Shown: positions 43,916-51,792 of the stretch, one piece after another
How positions within the stretch are numbered: the stretch's first letter is position 1
How the letters are laid out: every line of letters begins with the position of its first letter
DNA from: an uncultured Desulfomonile sp.
GTDB lineage: Bacteria > Desulfobacterota > Desulfomonilia > Desulfomonilales > Desulfomonilaceae
Direction: 5' to 3'
NCBI GenBank assembly: GCA_903952205.1
Contig: CAJBEZ010000015.1
Location: 27,930-91,929 of the forward strand
Length of the DNA: 64,000 nucleotides
The notes under the pieces: model-generated
The model's input: only the letters and a program-made list of their open reading frames with translations
Told to the model about the DNA's origin: nothing
Database searches by the model: none
Translations under genes and position numbers: made by a program

Positions 43916-45130
43916 ATGTATCAGAGGGTGTTTATCTTTGTGAAAATACCATTACTTGTATTAATCTTTCTAATTGCGCCAAATGTGGTTCCTGCCACTC
44001 CAATCAAGACATTGTCACATGTCGTCCCAAGCGTTGAACCGCAAAATGAAAACCGAGATCCAGCAGAACATTTTCCTGACTTCGGCGCCATCCCGGATTG
44101 GCTCTCATCAGTCCTGAACTGGGTCCCGCCTGAGTGTCATCACAGTAGGATAACCAAGGGCGAACCGAATGAACTGGAACAGGAGACCGGTGAGTATTTC
44201 ACAAGCCCAAACAAACAGGAACCTTCCGTTTCCATTACCAACGTAATGGCCCTGAACGACATACCTCCGCTATACACGTCGCCCAAGATTGATGGAGAAG
44301 GGATTTGGGTGAGTGCGGACACTCCTGCCAGCGGAGATGGAAAGCCTCTAATTTACAAAACAGTTTACCGTCCCAGTGTGGAATTTCCAAACACCGTGGT
44401 TTACATGGCTGTTTTTGATATGAGCCGCCTCAAACCACGACTCTTCATTGGCCGATCTGAACCAGGTATTTACAAAGTTTCGAATATTTCACAGGAAGAA
44501 CGTCTCTCGAAAATAGTGGCGATAACCAATGCTATGTGGATGCAACAACATTCCAAAGGGGGAGGAGCAGTAGCCAGAGGTAAGGTTGTCTATCCAATGG
44601 TTCCCGGGATGGCTACTATGGTTGTATATCAGGATGACTCAGTTGATGTTCTTGAATGGAACAATGACATTCCATTGTCAATCGTTAAAGACGCTCGGCA
44701 ATTGAGCCATCTTATTTTGAAAAACGGTATGGTCGTTGAGAATGTGTTAGAACAAGGGAAAGTCGCTGACTCAGAAATAGGTTTGGGTGGTCGATTGATT
44801 GATGCAGGGGGCGTTAGCACTACGGAAAGGGCAAACTGGTTTCTGGCTAATCGGACCGCCTTTGGCGTGAGGGACGATGGAAACCTTGTATTCGTGATGG
44901 GGCATCATGTCAGCACTAAAGACCTTGCCAGAGCCTTAGCGCTTGCAGGGTGCAAACGGGCCATTCACGGAGACGCAAATATTCATAATGTTGTATGCAA
45001 TTTCTATTTCAGGGATGAAAACGATAAAGTTGTAAAACGGGACAAACTCTCTCCGAACCAACTTGATTACACATTGAAACGATACGATACGGGATACGCT
45101 AAAGATTTCTTCGTCTTTTACGAGAAATAG
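43916..45130 (+). CDS. Exported protein with phosphodiester glycosidase (NAGPA)-like domain
   Basis: 404 residues with an N-terminal signal peptide (VFIFVKIPLLVLIFLIAPNV, cleavage near PAT). From about residue 150 the sequence resembles the NAGPA/exopolysaccharide-associated phosphodiester glycosidase fold: a VVYMAVFDMSRLKPRLFI strand, VAITNAMWMQQHSKGGGAVA, MATMVVYQDDSVDVLEWNND, then ANRTAFGVRDDGNLVFVMGH and ARALALAGCKRAIHGDANIH. The core pattern FGVxxDG, LVxV and LAxALxxxGCxxAIxxD is present. GGGAG precedes the ATG. Probably acts on envelope or secreted polymers; substrate unknown. The exported amidotransferase-like gene follows 138 bp downstream. Confidence 0.65.
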   Translation: MYQRVFIFVKIPLLVLIFLIAPNVVPATPIKTLSHVVPSVEPQNENRDPAEHFPDFGAIPDWLSSVLNWVPPECHHSRITKGEPNELEQETGEYFTSPNKQEPSVSITNVMALNDIPPLYTSPKIDGEGIWVSADTPASGDGKPLIYKTVYRPSVEFPNTVVYMAVFDMSRLKPRLFIGRSEPGIYKVSNISQEERLSKIVAITNAMWMQQHSKGGGAVARGKVVYPMVPGMATMVVYQDDSVDVLEWNNDIPLSIVKDARQLSHLILKNGMVVENVLEQGKVADSEIGLGGRLIDAGGVSTTERANWFLANRTAFGVRDDGNLVFVMGHHVSTKDLARALALAGCKRAIHGDANIHNVVCNFYFRDENDKVVKRDKLSPNQLDYTLKRYDTGYAKDFFVFYEK

Positions 45131-45268
45131 GGCTCTCTAAAGGATCTTTTATTCATATGTCTGGGGCGAATTACATAATTAAAATTTAGGGCTTTTATAG
45201 AATACTAGCACCGTAATTACCAGATCGAGTTTTTATCATTTTTTATCTGGGAGTGAAAAGACAATTAT

Positions 45269-46162
45269 ATGAGAAAAGGGCTCATCATATTTCTATTAGG
45301 GCTGAATTTAGTTTTGGCGTTTGATTATTCCACGTGTCGATCCGACCAGATTAGAGAGCCTGCATCTATTGCTCAAACACCTTGGAATTCGGCGATCGGA
45401 GAAGCGACTCCATTTTGGATCGTGGTCAACATGTTTACAGGCAGGACATCAAGACAGGCGGTAAAGGTCCAGGAAACCTTGAAGCGTCTTGGCGCTGGCG
45501 ACAGTGGAATGGTGTTGCCATACGCGGAGATTACCATTGAAAATATGAAAAAACTACGTCCTGCGTTTCTTGTCTTGAGCCCCAATGGCATACCATGGTG
45601 CAATTACAGGGGAAAGAATGGGGAGAATCTTGCCAATTTCTTTAAGGACTTACCCGTCATTATAGAAGACATGGGTATACCGGTATTAGGGATTTGCGGA
45701 GGTCACCAGGCTCTCGCTCTGGCTTTTGGTGGAAAGGTAGGGCCAATACGTGGCGGAGAGGATGACTGCTTTCCATACGGACACAATCCCACAGAAAAGG
45801 GCCGCCGCGACATTCATATCCTTCATAAAGATCCACTTTTTTCAGGTGCGGGCAAATCCTTGAATCTTGTTCAAAGCCACTATGACGAAGTTAAGAGACT
45901 ACCCAAAGGTTTTATTACCCTGGGAGAAAATGAACTTTGTCCGTATCAAATTATTCGACATCCTGACAGACCCGCATACGGTGTTCAGGCGCATACGGAA
46001 TATTTTGAGAATTCAAGGCCGGATGGAGGCATACTTCTGAGAAATTTTCTTGAAATTGTCAGAACTCATAACAGTACAGCCAGGTATGTCGACAAAACAA
46101 TGAGCATTGTCGCGCAAATTCAAGTGATAGGACTTGGAAACTTTAAAAAGACAATTTGGTAA
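45269..46162 (+). CDS. Exported class I glutamine amidotransferase-like protein
   Basis: 297 residues. The N-terminus MRKGLIIFLLGLNLVLAFDY is a signal peptide or signal anchor without a perfect cleavage site. The GATase1 domain covers about 50-270: nucleophile elbow VLGICGGHQALALAFGG (Cys143), then NLVQSHYDEVKRLPKGF and the catalytic pair GVQAHTEYF (His242, Glu244). The full Cys-His-Glu triad is present, yet there is no synthetase domain. Relatives such as GuaA-type GATase are cytoplasmic, so export is odd. It might hydrolyse a gamma-glutamyl bond in the periplasm, as gamma-glutamyl-peptidase-type members do. The NAGPA-like gene is directly upstream. Confidence 0.75.
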   Translation: MRKGLIIFLLGLNLVLAFDYSTCRSDQIREPASIAQTPWNSAIGEATPFWIVVNMFTGRTSRQAVKVQETLKRLGAGDSGMVLPYAEITIENMKKLRPAFLVLSPNGIPWCNYRGKNGENLANFFKDLPVIIEDMGIPVLGICGGHQALALAFGGKVGPIRGGEDDCFPYGHNPTEKGRRDIHILHKDPLFSGAGKSLNLVQSHYDEVKRLPKGFITLGENELCPYQIIRHPDRPAYGVQAHTEYFENSRPDGGILLRNFLEIVRTHNSTARYVDKTMSIVAQIQVIGLGNFKKTIW

Positions 46163-46376
46163 TAGAAATAACAGTTGTCCTATCTTGAATGATAAGAAAC
46201 CAACGCTTTCTAGGCGGGAAACTTCTGAAACGTCAATTTTTGAACTGCCCTGTTCAGGTTCAGTAGTTAATACTTGCTACTTGAAATTTATTGAGAAAAG
46301 AGACTTATATATTAGGCTTGGACAAAAACATAAAAATTGCAGTCAGAAAGCGCCATTTTTGATTCTAAGATTCTAG

Positions 46377-46514
46377 TCAGCTTAATTTGTAGAGAAATGA
46401 GTAGAATCTAGTGGCTTCTTCTCCGCGCATATATGAAGAATCAGACTCTCCTTTTATAATCGGCTTTCCTACAAGCACGTGGGTATCCACGGTTATGCGG
46501 TCCTCAGAATTCAT
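46377..46514 (-). pseudogene. Truncated DUF433 (antitoxin-like) gene
   Basis: A 45-codon minus-strand frame with a strong ribosome site (AGGAGG six bases before the ATG at 46512-46514). It begins MNSEDRITVDTHVLVGKPII and KGE, the unmistakable DUF433 start (DRITxDPxVLxGKPxIKGTR). The sequence then diverges and stops at 46377, lacking the helix-turn-helix remainder, so it is a remnant. In full form such proteins are often antitoxins next to a PIN toxin; none is seen here. Confidence 0.65.
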
Positions 46515-46723
46515 GAATTCCTCCTATATTGATTAAGGGAGCCTCTTGAATTAATCCAGGACGCAGTGTCGCTCAAAACCAGGGCCATTAACCGGGACAT
46601 TCTATTTGCCACCTACAGCAGTCTAAATAAATCTGTCTAAATAAATCTTGCATTGACCACTGGAACTTGTAAATTGTAGTCCGTATATTTTCTAACACGA
46701 CGTCATTTACCACAGGAGTAGAC

Positions 46724-47035
46724 ATGAGAAGGCTTTTCTTAACGTTTGTATTGTTTGGAGTTTTCTACCCTGGCGCATGCTTTTCAGAGTGTAGGGTTCA
46801 ACCAAACGGGACCTTAGCCTTCACATGCGCGAATGTTCTCGAAGTCTTTCTACACGGTGGCGACTTGACGGACGAATTAGGAGAGTTGTCATCGAGGGGT
46901 ATGGTTAAAGGAGTGGCAGGTGGGCAAAAAGTGAAAGTGTTACAAAAAGTTATGAATGGACAAGGAATAAAGGGTTGTATAGATGAGACAAAGCAAGTTT
47001 ATTATATTCCAGCTCTCACCGTAATCTGCAAATAG
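46724..47035 (+). CDS. Small secreted protein, unknown
   Basis: 103 residues, not recognised. Signal peptide MRRLFLTFVLFGVFYPGACF with likely cleavage before SECRV. The mature part of about 80 residues holds four Cys (ECRV, FTCA, KGCID, VICK) that could form two disulfides in the periplasm. CAGGAG precedes the ATG by six to seven bases. It sits alone between the DUF433 remnant and the next gene. Confidence 0.6.
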   Translation: MRRLFLTFVLFGVFYPGACFSECRVQPNGTLAFTCANVLEVFLHGGDLTDELGELSSRGMVKGVAGGQKVKVLQKVMNGQGIKGCIDETKQVYYIPALTVICK

Positions 47036-47099
47036 ACCGACACATTTGGAATAAGTCATCATGGTAATTTTCAAGAGGTAGCTTTTTCAAAAATCTGAG

Positions 47100-48152
47100 A
47101 TGCAAACATTGGACCCACTCGCAGTTCTAGTCATACTGATAATAGTCGTTGCCTCCGTGGTCTGGTTTATTCTGCCGTTTGTTAGAGGCCGTAGAGAAAA
47201 GCGCCATTTATCAAAATCCAACCGTAAAGCTAATGAAGTTTCTTTAATTTCACCACCCCAAACAAAGTCTCCAAGAAAGGCCAACAAACGATTTGTGATT
47301 TTCAGTCCTATAAAAAGATGGGGTCTCGAAACAAAAAGAATCATCGCTACCAAATTTGGTGTCCCCGAAGGGGCGCCAACCGAAAATAGAATTCCGAATC
47401 GAGAATCTATAGATGCTCCGACCGTAGAAGAGTCTCGCAAGAAAGCTTCTTTTGACTCGCATGCCACGGATGGCAATCTGAGTCCCGATGACGTTCCGGT
47501 CTTTCGACCTTTACCCTGTCGACTATCGCCCGAAGACATAGCAATTGCCGATGAGCTTTGCTCGTATCGAAAGGAGTCCAAAGAGGATCATTCAGAGCCG
47601 TTGCAAGAACAGAAACTGTCCACGGACAACTTTAAGAAAGTCACAGGTTGCCATGTTAGTAATGACAAATCTCCAGAAGAAGACCTAATAACCTTACCCG
47701 CCCAGAATGAATCTGAGGGACGAAACCCCTTACCTACATCAACCCCTGGCGAGTCTATCAGAGAAGACGCTACAACGAAACGAGTCTTTAGGAACAAATC
47801 AACCATCGTAGACGAGATTGAGATCTCCAATATTGCTACTGCCAGATATTATAAATTTCTCAGAGAAAAGTCTCTGACTTCATTTACTCAACAAAATGAC
47901 TCTTCCAGGGAAGTTTCCTTGGATCTAACAAACGAACAAGAGTCTCCGAGCGAAAACAATACCAGATCTAGAATCGTAAATTTTATAAGGGAGCAAATTC
48001 TCAGTGACAAGTCCGCAATAGCGCTCAAACTTGGTATTACTGAAGAACACCTGGCAAGAGAGTGCGTTGGATTATTCCCAGGAGAGAAACTATCCCAAGA
48101 TCAAAATGAAACAGTCAATAACCGGCAGCTCACAACAGAAGAGAAGCGCTGA
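47100..48152 (+). CDS. Single-pass membrane protein with long polar, probably disordered tail
   Basis: 350 residues, not recognised. One N-terminal transmembrane helix (PLAVLVILIIVVASVVWFIL, residues about 6-26) followed by a basic stop-transfer RGRREKRHLSK. The remaining 310 residues are polar, rich in Ser, Glu, Asp, Lys and Pro, with little hydrophobic patterning, and are probably mostly disordered on the cytoplasmic side. No catalytic motif was seen. The start lacks a strong ribosome site. Confidence 0.5.
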   Translation: MQTLDPLAVLVILIIVVASVVWFILPFVRGRREKRHLSKSNRKANEVSLISPPQTKSPRKANKRFVIFSPIKRWGLETKRIIATKFGVPEGAPTENRIPNRESIDAPTVEESRKKASFDSHATDGNLSPDDVPVFRPLPCRLSPEDIAIADELCSYRKESKEDHSEPLQEQKLSTDNFKKVTGCHVSNDKSPEEDLITLPAQNESEGRNPLPTSTPGESIREDATTKRVFRNKSTIVDEIEISNIATARYYKFLREKSLTSFTQQNDSSREVSLDLTNEQESPSENNTRSRIVNFIREQILSDKSAIALKLGITEEHLARECVGLFPGEKLSQDQNETVNNRQLTTEEKR

Positions 48153-48675
48153 GGACTGTCTTTATCATCTGACACCTCGCCCCCGGCATCAACTCACGTG
48201 AATTGGAACCCTGGTCCGTATACTCTCGCTGGTATGGAATAAAGTGCGCAAATTCTACGCAAAATCCGAACAACTAATACTGGAAATAATTGGAGCAACA
48301 ATGACGCCAGAATTTCATAGGCTGAATATGCTACGGATAGGCTTACAAATCGCTTGGTTGGAGTCCAGTATGTTTTGCAATTCTGGTATGCAAACTATGA
48401 AAAAAGTTTCTATAAAAATGGAAAACTCCAACAGACATCCAGCCGATTATTGGCAAAAGAAGTAGCTGTCGCTCAATTAATTCCAAGCCATTTCTCAATT
48501 AATCCACAAATTTTTGTTGACTCAATCGCATCAATTTCATTATGATAAAGATGTCAGAAGATTATGCTTTTGAACATGTTAGGTTATGGGGGACAATTTC
48601 AGTCCTCATGTCAGGATTTGCTATGGACCCCCAACTGATTAATCTGGCGCTACGTATTGCGCTTGGACTTTGAAC
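48153..48675. other. Intergenic region, possibly containing a decayed gene
   Basis: About 520 bp. One frame reads on from about 48323 to 48544 after a stop codon with no good start (segments RLTNRLVGVQYVLQFWYANY and LLAKEVAVAQLIPSHF). Its composition looks protein-like, so it may be the tail of a lost gene, but I recognise no family. Nothing else seen. Confidence 0.3.
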
Positions 48676-49566
48676 ATGCGATGCCAGAAGACAATTAAAC
48701 TAATAACATTGGTCTTCGTAGTGTTTTTGGGTCTGACCCTGAATTCCGCGAGCCATGGCCAATCTGCAAAACAAATCGACCGTTCTTTGCAAAAAGCCCA
48801 ATCAGAAACAAATCCCGACACAGTCGCTCTGGTTGGCCCTTTCGGACACAAGGTTGTAATTCCCGAAATTAAGATAAATCAGATTAGCGGGAAATCTAAG
48901 CCCAAACCTACGGCTGAGGTCCCTCAGGAACCGACTCGCCTCGAATCAGTCTCAGATGAACCTGACAGGAAAGAAACTCCGAAGGAACCGACTCGCATTG
49001 AATCAGTCTCAGATGAATCAGGCAGGAAAGAAACTCCGAAGGAACCGACTATACCTTCTGAACAGCCCAAGGCTGAAGAACCTAGTGAATCTTGGCCCCG
49101 GTCACTTCTCGAGCATATTCCTAACAGGCTCGCAATTCCATTTGACAAAGAAGATTTGTTAAAAGGTTTCCTCATTGCCGCCATCTTGATCTTGACTACG
49201 GGAAATAAGCTTGTATCAGGAAGTAGCTGGGTAGTGATCAAGGACAAAAAAGGTGTATACAGGGTAATCAAGGCCGGCAAAACAACGCCTTCGACCATCG
49301 CTGGTCCTTTCAAGACCAAAGAAGCGGCTAAAAGAGCCAAAGAAAAGGAACGGCCCAAGGCCTCGGTGCAGACGTCTTTGCCTGTGCGTGATTGCATTCA
49401 ATTAAGACTTCCAGTGCGTTATCACAAAAGGCCTTCCACCAGTGGCGCCTCAGCGACTGGAAGGCTTGCGAACGATAACGTGACAGTATTTCAAATTCCC
49501 TCTTCGAACATTAACTCTCGTAAAAAGAGGAACATGGTCACAAAGGAACAAACAGCTCTAAACTAA
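48676..49566 (+). CDS. Exported repeat-containing protein with internal membrane segment
   Basis: 296 residues from the ATG at 48676 (a TTG two codons earlier also possible); not recognised. Signal peptide (LITLVFVVFLGLTLNSASHG), then a polar region with two tandem copies of a 19-residue unit (EPTR-I/L-ESVSDE ... RKETPK), a hydrophobic helix (LLKGFLIAAILILTTGNKLV, about 160-180), and a small basic domain. That domain (WVVIKDKKGVYRVIKAGKTT, IAGPFKTKEAAKRAK) is reminiscent of SPOR-type modules. The tail is basic and Ser-rich. Likely envelope-associated. Confidence 0.5.
   Translation: MRCQKTIKLITLVFVVFLGLTLNSASHGQSAKQIDRSLQKAQSETNPDTVALVGPFGHKVVIPEIKINQISGKSKPKPTAEVPQEPTRLESVSDEPDRKETPKEPTRIESVSDESGRKETPKEPTIPSEQPKAEEPSESWPRSLLEHIPNRLAIPFDKEDLLKGFLIAAILILTTGNKLVSGSSWVVIKDKKGVYRVIKAGKTTPSTIAGPFKTKEAAKRAKEKERPKASVQTSLPVRDCIQLRLPVRYHKRPSTSGASATGRLANDNVTVFQIPSSNINSRKKRNMVTKEQTALN
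48928..49041 (+). repeat. Tandem repeat of two 57-bp units
   Basis: Units at 48928-48984 and 48985-49041 differ at only a few bases, and the first nine bases (GAACCGACT) recur again at 49042-49050. The repeat keeps the reading frame (19 codons) and lies in the polar linker of an exported protein, so copy number could vary. Confidence 0.85.
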
Positions 49567-49668
49567 TGAAAGAAAAAGCAGCGGCGAAGGCGCCAATCGC
49601 ATCTAACCTTTGGGGCATTATAAGTAACACTTGCTCCCAGTCTGTTGTCAATGCGTACCTATATAGAC

Positions 49669-49878
49669 TCATTTCGACTGCAAGTTGGCTCTATACAGAC
49701 CGACAAACTCATACTCAATCTTAGGAAAGAACATCAACAATGACAACAGACCAAACGGTCCCAATATCAATCCCACCCCAAACCATTTGGTAGGGCTCCT
49801 GTTCTTCTGTCTTGCCAGCATTGCGCTAAATATTGCGCTAAATATAGCTAATAACAGCCAGATACCCTCAAATTCCAA
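49669..49878 (-). CDS. Small two-helix membrane protein
   Basis: 69 residues starting at a TTG (49878) that has AGGAGGG about seven bases upstream. Two hydrophobic helices flank a basic loop: IWLLLAIFSAIFSAMLARQK and then WFGVGLILGPFGLLSLLMFF. The pattern W-x-G-x2-x-G-P-x-G-LL is common in small bacterial membrane proteins of unknown role. No neighbour suggests a function. Confidence 0.55.
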   Translation of the reverse strand: MEFEGIWLLLAIFSAIFSAMLARQKNRSPTKWFGVGLILGPFGLLSLLMFFPKIEYEFVGLYRANLQSK

Positions 49879-50447
49879 TTTGTTACCCTCCTAGGCTACC
49901 GCAAGTTTATCTTCAAACCAATTCAAACATCATCATTAATATTTTCCGTATATAAATATACCATAGAATCCAGTCAGTTGTCAACGTATTATAATAAACA
50001 GGTTCATTTATAATATAGACAGTTTGGGGTGTTTTCTCGCATCTAGTTTTTCCTCTGTGTCTTGGCATCCCCTCTTTCTAGGCTTTTGTTTTTGCGCTAA
50101 TTCTTTTGGGGAAATTGAAAGCCCCCTTCATCACAGTCTTGATGTGCAAAAATATGCCTAGACCAAGCAGACAGCGAATTTCTTGTTGACATGCTTTTGA
50201 ATAAAATGTACCCATAGAATTTGGGGTTGTGCAACCACTAAACAGTCATTCTGTAATACTAACTAGGGCTATAAGTAATCACAAAGTTCATGGTTAAGTA
50301 TTTGTGAGTTGATGTCGACTGAATTGACAAAATCCAGGCGGGCATTAGAAGTAGATTAGCTTTGTCTTCTTTGGGGGAATTCGACAGTACTTTTTGGCAT
50401 TGTCTATAGCAGATATGTTTCGACCAAACGCACGTGGAGAAATTGAG
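49879..50447. other. AT-rich intergenic region
   Basis: About 570 bp with no recognised gene. Several TATAAT-like words lie at 49950-50020 (ttataataa, tttataatata), and a TTGACA stands at 50186-50191 without a well-spaced -10 box. It lies between a minus-strand gene and a plus-strand gene, so divergent promoters are expected. Confidence 0.35.
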
Positions 50448-51500
50448 ATGCGTCGTTCACTTGTAGCCATTTTTTTAGCAATGTTGTCCTCGGTGTTTAT
50501 TCCTGAAAACGTATTAAGTCAGCAACAGGAGATGGATCCTCAAAGCAATGTGGCCATGGTTTCCAGCCTGCGTTGGTTTATGCAAAGCGCCAGAAAAGTT
50601 CTGGAAACCCAGGTTGACTTAAGTTGGAATTACAGGCAGCAGGTTAATTTGCTTGCCGGCAAGTTGGCAGAGATAGACCGCATGTTGGAACTGATACAAC
50701 AATGCTCTTCGGTTATCGCGTCCAGTTCCGATCAAGCTCAACCTGATTCATTAGGACAATTGGACAACGAGACAAGAGTAAGTATTTTGGGCGGTCAGGC
50801 TTTGCTGGGATATAAAGCGCAACTGTTACAAACAGAATTGGCGAAATTGACGCAAGGGAATGAGAACAAACTGGGAGCATTCGAAAACGCCATGGTCAAA
50901 GCAGAAGATCTGTCAGATCAGGTCATGAACTTAAGATCACTCATTCGGGAAAAAATGGAAATAAGAGATTTTCAAGCTCATAGTAGGATAGCTCAAGAGA
51001 ATCTCTCGAATCCAGAGGGCCAGAAACGTTCAGGCCCGGTCAAGTATGCGAGTCAAATTATCTCAGAGGAACGGGCAGCGCCTACAATGTTCTTGAAAGC
51101 CGCAGCAGGGACAAGTGACGCGAAATCGGGGCCGGCGAAAGCTGCAGGAACAGATTCAGAAGCTAAATATACCGTGACTGATTTGAAGAGAAAAATGGAA
51201 GAAGTCACTAAACGGTCCAAGGACTTACAACAACTAGTTTCTGAAATAATCCAGAAAACAGAATTGATCAAAAAACAAGAAAAGCAGACTGATTCGAAAT
51301 TAACCGACATGAGGCAATTGACAAAAAATTGGGAGGGAAAGAAAATTACAGTTAACGAAGAGGTCATGACGCTGGAGAAGAAATTGAACGGTGAAATGAT
51401 GATATATCAAGAAGCTCTCAAGGAAGTAGACATGCTAAAACAATTCTTGACGTCGATGTTTAATGGAATCTTTGTGCCGGAATCGGAAACTCTCAAGTAG
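50448..51500 (+). CDS. Secreted coiled-coil protein, unknown
   Basis: 350 residues from the ATG at 50448, which has GGAG eight bases upstream and opens a signal peptide (MRRSLVAIFLAMLSSVFIPE, cleavage near VLS-QQQ). The frame is open 18 codons further up from a TTG. The mature protein is mostly helical with heptad-like stretches (YRQQVNLLAGKLAEIDRMLE, TVTDLKRKMEEVTKRSKDLQ, MTLEKKLNGEMMIYQEAL). Probably a periplasmic coiled-coil protein. No family recognised. Confidence 0.55.
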   Translation: MRRSLVAIFLAMLSSVFIPENVLSQQQEMDPQSNVAMVSSLRWFMQSARKVLETQVDLSWNYRQQVNLLAGKLAEIDRMLELIQQCSSVIASSSDQAQPDSLGQLDNETRVSILGGQALLGYKAQLLQTELAKLTQGNENKLGAFENAMVKAEDLSDQVMNLRSLIREKMEIRDFQAHSRIAQENLSNPEGQKRSGPVKYASQIISEERAAPTMFLKAAAGTSDAKSGPAKAAGTDSEAKYTVTDLKRKMEEVTKRSKDLQQLVSEIIQKTELIKKQEKQTDSKLTDMRQLTKNWEGKKITVNEEVMTLEKKLNGEMMIYQEALKEVDMLKQFLTSMFNGIFVPESETLK

Positions 51501-51792
51501 GCTGCAGCCTAAGAACCAACCATTCACCGAAAAACTAATTCCAGATTAAACCAGGCTGTAGTCTCAGCAGACAAATAGAACGGGGGAATCGGTCAATCTC
51601 ATGTTTCAGGTCCATTACTCCATTATTTCAGGACCACGGCGATTATTTGAATCCCAATTCATTCCCTTTCCCGGTTTAACAAGAACTTTCTGAAATTTTC
51701 TCACGGCGGAGACACCGGTTCAAAACCGGTCTGGACTTGCAGCTTCCAAAGCCGGGATACCCCGCCGAACCTCAGTCAACTTGAATGTTTCT
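51501..51792. other. Convergent intergenic region with a 7-bp palindromic hairpin
   Basis: ACCGGTT (51714-51720), loop CAA, AACCGGT (51724-51730) form a perfect short hairpin between the convergent coiled-coil and cyclase genes. There is no T-run on either side, so it is a weak terminator candidate. Nothing else seen. Confidence 0.4.

Noticed and set aside
46134..46376. Plus-strand open frame of 80 residues overlapping the end of the amidotransferase gene
   Set aside because: Overlaps a real gene at its start, has no ribosome site and no recognisable pattern.
46377..46514. Working toxin-antitoxin pair
   Set aside because: The DUF433 frame is truncated after its N-terminal motif and no PIN-domain toxin is adjacent.
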